From Flavobacterium aquariorum (GTDB lineage: Bacteria > Bacteroidota > Bacteroidia > Flavobacteriales > Flavobacteriaceae), in assembly GCF_003254745.1 (NCBI RefSeq), contig NZ_QKXH01000014.1, forward strand, positions 49,001 to 113,000: a stretch of 64,000 bases of DNA, written 5' to 3'. Positions 53,420 to 62,360 of this stretch are shown here, in pieces (the first letter of the stretch is position 1; every line of letters starts with the position of its first letter). A program made the translations under genes and the position numbers. The notes below the pieces were generated by a model. That model saw only the letters and a list, made by a program, of their open reading frames with translations, was not told the origin of the DNA and ran no database searches.

Positions 53420-55951
53420 ATGAAAAAAATATCAATTTATTTGATTCTGATTCATTTATTGATTCAGATCAATCTAAGAGGACAAAATACTGAAAAAATG
53501 GGACAGACCCTTGGCAGCTGTTCCTCTTATTTAATAAACAACAATAAAGTGATTTTTAATTGTGAGAACAATGCAAAAGTGCTTTTACAATTCTGCAGTG
53601 GTCAGGTAATAAAAGTTTGGATTTCTACCGATGGTAATTTTAAGCGTAATAACCAATCGTTTGCTGTTATCAATGAAGATCTTGGTTGGTTGGGTAATGT
53701 TAATGTTAATGAAGAGACCACTGCCTATGAAATTTTTACGGAACAATTAAGAATAAGGGTAAATAAAAAACCATTTAAATTACAAGTATTTGATAAGTAT
53801 CAAAAGTTGCTGTTTGGCGATTACAATGAGAAAGGATTCGTAAAAAATGATAAGCATATTGCGAGTTATAAAACATTAAAATCAGATGAGCAATTTTTTG
53901 GTTTGGGAGAAAAATCCGGAACTCTTAACCGACGTGGAAAGAGTTATAAAATGTGGAATAGTGATCAGCCGTGCTATGGTGTAAATGAAGACCCTCTTTA
54001 TAAAAGTATCCCGTTTTTTATGAGTACCAATCATTATGGAATTTTCTTTGATAACACCTATAAAACAGAGTTTAAATTTGGCAGTGAATCAAATGAGTAT
54101 TATTCATTTGAAGCTCCTGCTGGAGAAATGATTTACTATTTTATGTATGGTAATGATTATAAACAAATCATCCAGAATTATATAGCGCTTACCGGCAACC
54201 CTATTATGCCGCCTAAATGGGCTTTAGGTTTTTCACAATGCCGCGGTAATTATACAAGTGAGACTCAAGCCAGGGAAATCGCTGCTGAGTTTAGAATAAG
54301 GAAAATTCCTTGTGATATTATATATCAAGATATAGGTTGGGTTGAAGGACTTCAGGATTTTGACTGGAAGAAAAGCAACTATCAAAATCCTAAACAAATG
54401 GTTAAAGAATTGGGAGACCAAGGTTTTAAAATGATAATCTCTCAAGATCCCGTTATTTCTCAAACAAATAAAAAACAATGGGAAGAGGCCAATTCTAAGG
54501 GATATTTTGCTAAAGATATTCGCTCAGGTAAAAGTTATGATATGCCATGGCCTTGGGGTGGGAATTGTGGAGTAGTTGATTTTACAAAACCAGACGTAGC
54601 TGATTGGTGGGGAGACTATCAGCAAAAACCTTTGAATGATGGTGTTCGGGGATTTTGGACCGACATGGGAGAGCCAGCCTGGAGTAACGAGGATGCTACT
54701 GATCGACTTAGTATGAAACATTATTTAGGGATGCATGACGAGATCCATAATGTATATGGTTTTACATGGGATAAGGTCGTAACGGAACAATTTTACAAGC
54801 ATAATCCCAATAAGCGTGTATTTCAAATGACAAGAGCAGCATATGCAGGATTACAACGATATACGTTTGGTTGGTCAGGTGATTCAGGAAATGGCAATAA
54901 TGTGCTGGAGGGATGGAATCAATTTGCGAATCAAATACCAGTTGGATTATCGGCAGGATTAGGAATTATTCCTTTTTGGACTTCAGATATTTCAGGTTAT
55001 TGTGGTGATATCAAAGATTATGATGCCATGTCGGAATTATATGTTCGCTGGATGCAATTTGGTGTTTTTAACCCGCTGAGTCGAGCACATCACGAAGGAG
55101 GAAATGCCGTTGAACCTTGGGTTTTTGGAACTGAAGTAGAGAATATTACTCGAACTGCCATTGAATTAAAGTATCAATTATTTCCGTACATCTATACCTA
55201 TGCAAGGGTAGCGCATGATACAGGCTTGCCTTTAATGAGAGCTTTATTTCTGGAATATCCTAATGATAGTGAAACTTTTGATTTGAATGGTCAGTTTTTG
55301 TTTGGTGACGAATTATTGGTTGCTCCAGTGGTTGAAAAAGGAGCGGTAACTAAAAAACTCTATTTACCAGAAGGCGAGTGGATTAATTATAATGACGGTA
55401 AAAGTGTTTATAAAGGAAAACAATGGATAACCGTTGAAGCTCCTTTGGATGTTATACCCCTATTTGTAAAAAAAGGGGCTATTATTCCTAGTATGCCAAT
55501 AATGCAATATATACATGAAAAACCTAATTACCATGTTAGTTTTGATGTTTATCCTGATAAAGTAGGTAAAGAATCTTCCTTTGTTTTGTATGAAGATGAT
55601 GGAGAAAGTAGGGATTATGAAAAGGGCATTTTTTGCAAAACAAAAATTACCGCCATTGCTAATTCATTAAGCTATGCAATACATATAAGTGCCAGAGAGG
55701 ATAAGGGCTATAAACCTTTAGGATCTCGAAATTTCATTATAAAATTGCATACTAACAGTAAGCCTAAAAGTGTATTTGTAAATTCCATAAAAATTAAAAA
55801 AGAGAAACCAGAAGTTTTAAATGCAAAGGGATTCGTTGATTATGAAAGTTTATCTTTTAGTTGGGATGAAGAAAAGGGAATAATTTATGTGAAACTACCG
55901 GATAATGGTCAAGATTACCAAATAAATATTAATTCGGGAGATAAAAGTTAG
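53420..55951 (+). CDS. GH31 alpha-glucosidase/dextranase
   Basis: Starting at 53420 (24 codons inside the longest frame) the product has about 843 residues with a proper signal peptide ending at RGQ. An N-terminal beta-sandwich, then the GH31 barrel: the nucleophile Asp in GFWTDMGEP, the acid/base Asp in GWSGDSG, and IIPFWTSDISGY. The C-terminal beta domains start near LLVAPVVEKGA. GH31 enzymes release alpha-glucose or isomalto-oligosaccharides. With GH66, SusC, SusD and SusE this matches the gene content of the known Bacteroides thetaiotaomicron dextran locus. Confidence 0.88.
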   Translation: MKKISIYLILIHLLIQINLRGQNTEKMGQTLGSCSSYLINNNKVIFNCENNAKVLLQFCSGQVIKVWISTDGNFKRNNQSFAVINEDLGWLGNVNVNEETTAYEIFTEQLRIRVNKKPFKLQVFDKYQKLLFGDYNEKGFVKNDKHIASYKTLKSDEQFFGLGEKSGTLNRRGKSYKMWNSDQPCYGVNEDPLYKSIPFFMSTNHYGIFFDNTYKTEFKFGSESNEYYSFEAPAGEMIYYFMYGNDYKQIIQNYIALTGNPIMPPKWALGFSQCRGNYTSETQAREIAAEFRIRKIPCDIIYQDIGWVEGLQDFDWKKSNYQNPKQMVKELGDQGFKMIISQDPVISQTNKKQWEEANSKGYFAKDIRSGKSYDMPWPWGGNCGVVDFTKPDVADWWGDYQQKPLNDGVRGFWTDMGEPAWSNEDATDRLSMKHYLGMHDEIHNVYGFTWDKVVTEQFYKHNPNKRVFQMTRAAYAGLQRYTFGWSGDSGNGNNVLEGWNQFANQIPVGLSAGLGIIPFWTSDISGYCGDIKDYDAMSELYVRWMQFGVFNPLSRAHHEGGNAVEPWVFGTEVENITRTAIELKYQLFPYIYTYARVAHDTGLPLMRALFLEYPNDSETFDLNGQFLFGDELLVAPVVEKGAVTKKLYLPEGEWINYNDGKSVYKGKQWITVEAPLDVIPLFVKKGAIIPSMPIMQYIHEKPNYHVSFDVYPDKVGKESSFVLYEDDGESRDYEKGIFCKTKITAIANSLSYAIHISAREDKGYKPLGSRNFIIKLHTNSKPKSVFVNSIKIKKEKPEVLNAKGFVDYESLSFSWDEEKGIIYVKLPDNGQDYQININSGDKS

Positions 55952-56214
55952 CCCAATTGCAAGTAAGGTTTTTAAGGAAGTAATTTTTAAGGCAATTGTT
56001 ATTTAAGTTTATTGGATGTGCAAGCAAAAAAGTAGTAGGGAGTAAGTTAAGCTACAATTTGTTTGCACATTCATGGTTTTTCTATTTAGTAGGTTAAACA
56101 CCTTTTCTTATTCTAATTTACTTATTATTTTATTAAACAAATTGTTCTGTTGCATCTAAAGTTAAGTTTTTACCTTTCCTAAAATCACAAACTAATGAAT
56201 GCTAAAGGTCATTG

Positions 56215-56955
56215 TTATCCACAATCTATAAACTGATATATACTTGTGTTGAAAAAATGTCTGAAAGCGTCTTTCAATTTGTATTCGTTTACATTGAACA
56301 TTTTTGACAATTCGTTTGTGCTGGGTAAAGGGTTTTCCAAGTTTTTTAAAATGTAGGTGTGGACATTTTGAATCAAGACAGCATCTGATTGTTGTTGGTT
56401 AGTCGCATTTGGCTTGGCAATGGTTTCTGGTAGTATATCTTGAAAGATCGTTGTAATGGTACTGATGATAATCCTATTGCTGTACAATAGTCTTGTAACG
56501 GTACAATGGGAAGGAACCAAATGCTGGCTTTGTGTACTGAATATGAATTGGACGGTTGCTGATACTGTTTTATTATTTGATGCTGCGGCTTTAATAGTGT
56601 CCCATAATGGAATGGATTGTTTGGCCAGTATTTCGCGGAAGTCTAATTCTAAAAGCTTGGCGGGGTTGTATCCTAAAAGGGTAGGTAGATTTTTGCTGAA
56701 GCTCTTGATCATGAAGTTTTTGTCGAGAATAATTGTGGTCTGAACTAAGTCTTGGTAGGTGTAATGTGGGTTTATATGGTCCAAGTGAGAGATTACCAAT
56801 TCCATTTTCGTGGCAGTGGTATTTAGCATTGTTATCAGTTCATCCAACTGATTATTGTCTGTTTCCCCTTGTATCCTGAATGTAAGATTCCCCATTGCCA
56901 TTTCGAACAGCATATGGTAGATGGTTTTTAGCTTTTGTTGGATTTGGCTGTTCAT
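56215..56955 (-). pseudogene. PAS-AraC regulator, truncated paralogue
   Basis: 246 residues nearly identical to the regulator at 34116 through the PAS domain and first helix-turn-helix (ending FRHFFNTSIY), then an unrelated tail QFIDCG and stop. The second AraC helix-turn-helix (about 57 residues) is lost, so DNA binding in the usual way is unlikely. Divergence between the copies is concentrated around residues 185-195 (EASTTLNS versus ETIAKPNA). It could act as a dominant-negative sensor if expressed, but a pseudogene is the simpler reading. The 263 bp before it (55952-56214) hold no gene. Confidence 0.85.
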
Positions 56956-57097
56956 CTTATTGCAGTGATGGGTAAGTGTGGAGAGGAGAGGTTAGAGAGG
57001 TTTATGAAGATTAGGCATGTTTAGTTGTCGGGATGAACAAAATTATATCATATCCTTTGTAGAAACTAAAGGTGTGGTGTTGGATTCGGGAATTGAG
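56233..57097. repeat. Segmental duplication, copy B (truncated regulator)
   Basis: Near-identical to 34300-35166 in the same orientation, including ~140 bp upstream of the regulator gene. Right edge: similarity ends after GGATTCGGGAATTGA in both copies. Left edge: similarity ends inside the gene, which truncates it. Confidence 0.9.
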
Positions 57098-57413
57098 TAA
57101 GGGAATTGTTAAAGTAAACAGAGGTGCGTTTTTTTGAGTTGGACGTTTTTCTATAATTAAAATACCTTGAATTATAATTTTTTGTTTGATGTATTTGATA
57201 GTCAGTAAGATAGTTTGTTATTTATCCGTTTTTTTTTATTTTTTGTACATTTTTATTAAGTGAAATATCACTAAAAGTGGGTATTGTGTATGTAAAATGG
57301 AAGGTTTAGTATTGCACCGATTCTGTTAAAAATTAACAAGTAATTAACATAAAATCAGTTATATCCTGCTAAAAACCGGTTACTACTATCCTATCACACT
57401 CTAATTCAAGTCA
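57098..57413. other. AT-rich intergenic region before the secreted-protein genes
   Basis: 316 bp with no coding potential. A weak promoter candidate is TTG at 57284 with TAGTATTG at 57307-57314 (20-bp spacer, one mismatch to TAnnTTTG), 100 bp before the ATG at 57414. Nothing else was recognised. Confidence 0.4.
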
Positions 57414-59084
57414 ATGGAAAAAAAACTACTTCTACTATTACTTTTTTATTCGTGCCTTACCCAATCCCAAGATATTCTTTGGGAAAAATCGTACGGAGGA
57501 CTCCATGCCGATTATCTTTTTGATGCCCAAGCCACAGCCGATTATGGATTTATTCTGGCAGGAAGCTCCTTGTCAGATAAAACAGGAAACAAGAGCGAGA
57601 ATAACCACGGCGATTTGGATTACTGGGTGTGGAAAATGAATGAAAAAGGCGATCTCGATTGGCAAAAAAGTCTTGGAGGCAGTGGTTTTGATCTACTTCA
57701 AAGCATCAAAAACACGAAAGATGGCGGTTTTATTTTAGCCGGTACATCCAACAGTCCCCAAACCCCAAAAGGAGCCATTGGTAACAAAAAAGAAAACTGC
57801 AAAGGGATAACCGATTTTTGGGTTATCAAGCTCAACGCCAAGGGTGAAGAACAGTGGCAAAAAACTATTGGAGGCAGCGGTCAGGATGAATTGCTGTGTG
57901 CCTTTCAAACCAGTGATGGTGGTTATATGCTGGGAGGTTCATCCAATAGTACCCTAAATCCTAAAACAGACATTACGGAAAAAGGCACAATTGATGTTAA
58001 ACCTGATTTAACAGCTAAAATCGAAAAGTGCAGAGGTAATATGGATTATTGGATTGTAAAGCTTGACAATACTGGGGCTGTGCAATGGCAAAAGACGTAT
58101 GGAGGTGAATATGCGGATGTACTAAGAAGTATGGAACAAACCGTAGATGGCGGCTATATTCTAGGCGGGTATTCTAATTCATCTAGATCTGGAGACAAAA
58201 CAGAAGAAAATAATGGAATTGGAGATTATTGGATACTGAAAATTGACAATTTGGGCACGATCGAATGGCAAAAAGCATATGGAGGAAATGGGGATAATCA
58301 GTTGTATGTAATTCACCAAACAACAGATGGTGGCTATATAGCAGGTGGGAATTCCAATAGCACAACTCAACTTAGTTTTAAGGGAGGCACTGTGAGTAAT
58401 GGTACTGATTATTGGGTTTTGAAAATGGATGAGAAAGGTGATGTAGTTTGGAGTAAGACCTACAACTTTGGTAAAGTAGATATTTTAACCTCAATGATAG
58501 AAAACGAAGATCATACTTTCCTGATTGGTGGGTATGCCCAAAGTGAAAGTGATCAGGGGACGAAAGGAGGTTTGCAATTATTGAAAGTGAGTGGGGACAA
58601 GGAAGGAATAAATGATTACATCGCTTTGAAAATAAGTGATACTGGAGAGGAACTCTGGAAAAAGACAGTAGGAAGCAAAGGAGAAGACATTTTGAGGAAA
58701 CTCATTGAGACCAGAGATGGTGGTTATTTGCTGGCAGGAACCTCCAATTCGAAATCCTCTAAAGATAAAAATTCGACCATTGGAGGAAATGATTTTTGGG
58801 TTGTAAAATTGAAAGACAAGAAAAAACCGGAAGAGGTTAAAGTGAATATTGAAGCCTTTCCTAATCCTACTAGCACTTTTACTAATATTATTATCGGTTA
58901 CGATTTTGAGCAGGGCACAGCATCCGTTTATGACCTACTAGGAAGGCAGTTGCAGCAATTTGAAATAAACAGCCGAACGGTTCCCATTGATTTGACTGGT
59001 TATCCTGAAGGTATCTATGTGGTTAACATAAAGACCAATGTGCATACGGATGGGGTTAAAGTGATTAAAAAAGGGAGTAAATAA
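57414..59084 (+). CDS. T9SS-secreted beta-propeller-like repeat protein
   Basis: 556 residues. Signal peptide ending at TQSQ, then about seven repeats of the form W-KSYGG-x-GxD-L-x-T-DGGYILAGSSNS, a pattern of secreted Bacteroidota proteins that likely folds as a propeller. The last ~75 residues (FPNPTSTFTNIIIGYDFEQG...VYDLLGRQL...GIYVVNIKT...KVIKKG) are a type A T9SS sorting domain. It should be secreted through the outer membrane and anchored or released. The next gene's longest frame begins on its stop codon. Confidence 0.85.
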   Translation: MEKKLLLLLLFYSCLTQSQDILWEKSYGGLHADYLFDAQATADYGFILAGSSLSDKTGNKSENNHGDLDYWVWKMNEKGDLDWQKSLGGSGFDLLQSIKNTKDGGFILAGTSNSPQTPKGAIGNKKENCKGITDFWVIKLNAKGEEQWQKTIGGSGQDELLCAFQTSDGGYMLGGSSNSTLNPKTDITEKGTIDVKPDLTAKIEKCRGNMDYWIVKLDNTGAVQWQKTYGGEYADVLRSMEQTVDGGYILGGYSNSSRSGDKTEENNGIGDYWILKIDNLGTIEWQKAYGGNGDNQLYVIHQTTDGGYIAGGNSNSTTQLSFKGGTVSNGTDYWVLKMDEKGDVVWSKTYNFGKVDILTSMIENEDHTFLIGGYAQSESDQGTKGGLQLLKVSGDKEGINDYIALKISDTGEELWKKTVGSKGEDILRKLIETRDGGYLLAGTSNSKSSKDKNSTIGGNDFWVVKLKDKKKPEEVKVNIEAFPNPTSTFTNIIIGYDFEQGTASVYDLLGRQLQQFEINSRTVPIDLTGYPEGIYVVNIKTNVHTDGVKVIKKGSK

Positions 59085-59101
59085 TGATAGTAATTAATAT
59101 T

Positions 59102-62100
59102 ATGAATAAAAATGCAATTATAATCTTGTTTTGTATTTTACTAACTTTTATGTCAGTAAAAATGAAAGCTCAAGATGATTCCACCAAGTTTCTGCCCAAT
59201 ATAGTACCTCCTTCGCCATCTGCATATTCATTGGGAAATTATGGTAATGTGCCGGTTGGTTTAGTAAACGGGACCTCTAATATAGACATTCCATTATTAA
59301 CCTATACGACAAAGAATCTGTCTATGCCTATCAAATTATTTTATGGGTCAAATGGGATTAAAGTTGACGATATTTCCTCAAGTGTTGGTTTGGGATGGAA
59401 TATGACGGCAGGCGGTATTATTACCAGAAATGTAAATGATGTTGCAGACGAAAAAAATAATATTTCTCCGGTCAGTATACCCGATGATGCAATTTTAGAC
59501 GACGGAACACTTACCTCTGTTGATATTGATTATTTTTATAATATTGGAAATAATGACGGGGCAGATTCAGAAGCCGACATTTTCTCCTTTAATTTTAATA
59601 ATTTATCCGGAAAATTTGTTTTAGATAAAAATCAAAATCCGGTTTTGATAGAAAATCAAAATGTTACAATTGAAAAAATCACTAATTCCGGGAATACTTC
59701 CTTTATAATAACCACAAATGACGGGATTAAATATTATTTTGATGCTGTTGAAACTACCATGTTCAGGGCTCAGAATGCAGGTTTTTCACAACCAAATATT
59801 TCTACAACTTCATGGTACTTAACCAGTGTGAAACATCCGTTAGGTGATGAGATTTATTTAGAATACGAAAATAATGACTATAATTTTATTGCATCTCAAT
59901 CGCAAGCATTAATTGTATCCAATCCTTATACTCAGGAAAACTGTGTAGAAAATAATGGTGGTACATATCAGTACGGTCCAGTACTTACAAGCATAACCTC
60001 GCACAGTATGTCTATTAATGGTAAACACATTACAAGAATATTTTCAAATAATACCATGAATGGAGTATTGAATTTTTTATATTATCCAGATAATGATCCA
60101 GAGGTTTCGATAGGAGGTAATAAAAAAATCAATAAAGTACAACTTATTGCTAATTCGAGCAATACAATTGAAGAAATTAATTTTAATTATTTAGTAACTG
60201 CCAACAAGCGCAGTTTCTTAAAACAGATTGTTTTCAAAGATATAAGCAAACAGTATAATTTTGAATATATAACTCCCGAACTATTCCCACTGCGATTAGA
60301 TAAAAGCCAGGATCATTGGGGCTATTACAATGGAAGAAGCAATTCTACCCTGGTACCTGAAGTTCCAAATATGCCTGACATACAATTTACCAAAGCCAAT
60401 AAAGAAGCAGATGTAAATTTCACAAAAATTGGAATGTTAAAAAAAATATGCTATCCAACAAAAGGATGTTCGGAATTTGAATATGAAGCTAATACATTTC
60501 GAGGCCAAAAAACAATTACTCCATCTCCAATTGAAGGCGTCCTGAATGTTTATATAGGTCCTACCACTACTTCCCCGGATGCCATTAAGATAAGTGAACA
60601 AACAATATACCTGCCCTTTAGTCAAATGGTTAATGTTGGAGGCTATGGCGAATTTAATCTCGATGCCTGTGATGCCAGTATGAATACAGACCATTCACAA
60701 GCTAGCCTATCAGTTACGAACATAGAAAATAATAGTCTAGAGCATTTGTTTAGTGAAACACAAAGTGCAGGTTTTGTTGACGAAGGAACCTCTATTATAT
60801 TAAAGGAGAATATTTCGATCAGTCAGTTTTACTTTTTTGGTGAAGCGAATAAAAATTATAAAATTAGTTTAAAAGCAAGTTTAAGATGTACTGCCGGCGG
60901 AGTTCAATTTGAATACTATAATTCTCGGCCGTATGTTATGTCAGATAATATTGTTACGGGAGGAATAAGGATAAAATCAGTTAACGATCTTATTGAAAAT
61001 AATTCAACCGATAAAAGTAATTATAAACGATTTTATTATTCTTCATTATCCAATTTAAATATTTCCTCGGGAATTTCATCCGGAAACCCCTATTACATCT
61101 CACAGAGTACAAAAAGAATAGTATGTAATGGCACTGGTGAAACAGGCATTCAGTGCAGTCATGTTGACGTTAATAATTTGGTTCTGACTTCGAGCAGTAT
61201 TTTATCATTATATGATAAAGGAGCTAATGTATACTATAAAGATGTTACGATAAGCTATGGAGATGATGCGTTTTTGAATGGAGGAGAAAATCACCAATTC
61301 ATTATAAATCCTGATCTACCAGGTGAGGTCTTGTCGGGAACCGATTTTAATCACTCATCAAAGACAAACTCAGGTTGGAATAATGGATTAGAAAGTAAAA
61401 TAATTTATTTTAAAAAAGGGAATGTCCCGAATAGTTTTTTATATCTAAAAGAAAGTACCAATGACTATTTTTCTGATACTAGAATTAACAAAGAAGTATA
61501 TAGTTACCCGGTAAGAAAGAATTTTCAGTTAGACTGTTTTTCCTCTGGGCAGCCTGACAGTATAGAAAATTTAGACATTATGCACAATGTAATATCTTCA
61601 CACTGGAATTATCTTGCATCAAATGAAACAACAGATTATTTTTATGATTCCAATGACATTCGTAAAGATTCAATAGTAAATAAAACTAATTATTTTTATG
61701 ATAATCCTAATCATGCGCAATTAACCAGAAGAGAAAGTATTAATAGTGAAAATGAAACTTTAGAAACCAAATATGTTTATCCTCCTGATTTACTGGGAGA
61801 AGCATTTATGGATGAACTGGCTTCCGGAAATCGAATATCAAATCCTGTTATTACAGAAGAGTATACTGGAACTACTTTAGTTTTTAAAAATAAAACAGTT
61901 TTTGCAAAAGATGATTCTACAAATAGCTTAGTGCTTCCGAAGTTTGTTTATGCTGCAAAATTTCCTAATTCTATCGCTACTGCGAATCAATTAGAAAAAA
62001 AAATCACTTACGACAAGTATGACAACAAAGGAAATATATTGCAGTATACATTAGAAAATGGAACGCCCGTTTCTATTATTTGGGGTTATAACCAGACAGA

Positions 62101-62359
62101 GCCGATTGCTAAAATCGAGAATGCCACATATGAGCAGGCGAATGCTGTTTATTCGACAAATGAAAATGTTTTTAGAAACAGTTTACCGAATGCCATGGTG
62201 ACAACTTATACATACAAGCCACTTATTGGAGTAAGCAGTATTACAGATCCGAAGGGAAATACCATTTATTACGAATACGATGAATCTAATCGTTTAAGTC
62301 TCGTTAAAGATTCACAAGGAAATATATTGTCTCAAAATCAATATCACTATAAAAATTAA
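59102..62359 (+). CDS. Large secreted RHS/YD-repeat-type protein
   Basis: Starting at the ATG at 59102 (an ATG at 59084 precedes six extra residues and overlaps the previous stop) the product has about 1085 residues. Signal peptide ending at MKAQ; the N-terminal PPSPSAYSLGNYGNVPVGLVNGTSNIDIPLLTY and SVGLGWNMTAGGIITR blocks are typical of Bacteroidota RHS-type shell proteins. The C-terminus has YD-like repeats (YYEYDESNRLSLVKDSQGNIL) and stops early, without a toxin tip or sorting domain. RHS proteins encapsulate toxins or mediate surface contact. Role here unknown. Confidence 0.8.
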   Translation: MNKNAIIILFCILLTFMSVKMKAQDDSTKFLPNIVPPSPSAYSLGNYGNVPVGLVNGTSNIDIPLLTYTTKNLSMPIKLFYGSNGIKVDDISSSVGLGWNMTAGGIITRNVNDVADEKNNISPVSIPDDAILDDGTLTSVDIDYFYNIGNNDGADSEADIFSFNFNNLSGKFVLDKNQNPVLIENQNVTIEKITNSGNTSFIITTNDGIKYYFDAVETTMFRAQNAGFSQPNISTTSWYLTSVKHPLGDEIYLEYENNDYNFIASQSQALIVSNPYTQENCVENNGGTYQYGPVLTSITSHSMSINGKHITRIFSNNTMNGVLNFLYYPDNDPEVSIGGNKKINKVQLIANSSNTIEEINFNYLVTANKRSFLKQIVFKDISKQYNFEYITPELFPLRLDKSQDHWGYYNGRSNSTLVPEVPNMPDIQFTKANKEADVNFTKIGMLKKICYPTKGCSEFEYEANTFRGQKTITPSPIEGVLNVYIGPTTTSPDAIKISEQTIYLPFSQMVNVGGYGEFNLDACDASMNTDHSQASLSVTNIENNSLEHLFSETQSAGFVDEGTSIILKENISISQFYFFGEANKNYKISLKASLRCTAGGVQFEYYNSRPYVMSDNIVTGGIRIKSVNDLIENNSTDKSNYKRFYYSSLSNLNISSGISSGNPYYISQSTKRIVCNGTGETGIQCSHVDVNNLVLTSSSILSLYDKGANVYYKDVTISYGDDAFLNGGENHQFIINPDLPGEVLSGTDFNHSSKTNSGWNNGLESKIIYFKKGNVPNSFLYLKESTNDYFSDTRINKEVYSYPVRKNFQLDCFSSGQPDSIENLDIMHNVISSHWNYLASNETTDYFYDSNDIRKDSIVNKTNYFYDNPNHAQLTRRESINSENETLETKYVYPPDLLGEAFMDELASGNRISNPVITEEYTGTTLVFKNKTVFAKDDSTNSLVLPKFVYAAKFPNSIATANQLEKKITYDKYDNKGNILQYTLENGTPVSIIWGYNQTEPIAKIENATYEQANAVYSTNENVFRNSLPNAMVTTYTYKPLIGVSSITDPKGNTIYYEYDESNRLSLVKDSQGNILSQNQYHYKN

Positions 62360-62360
62360 T

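Noticed and set aside
34300..57097. Composite transposon bounded by insertion sequences
   Set aside because: The bounding repeats are a regulator gene and its upstream region; no transposase, terminal inverted repeats or target-site duplication were seen.
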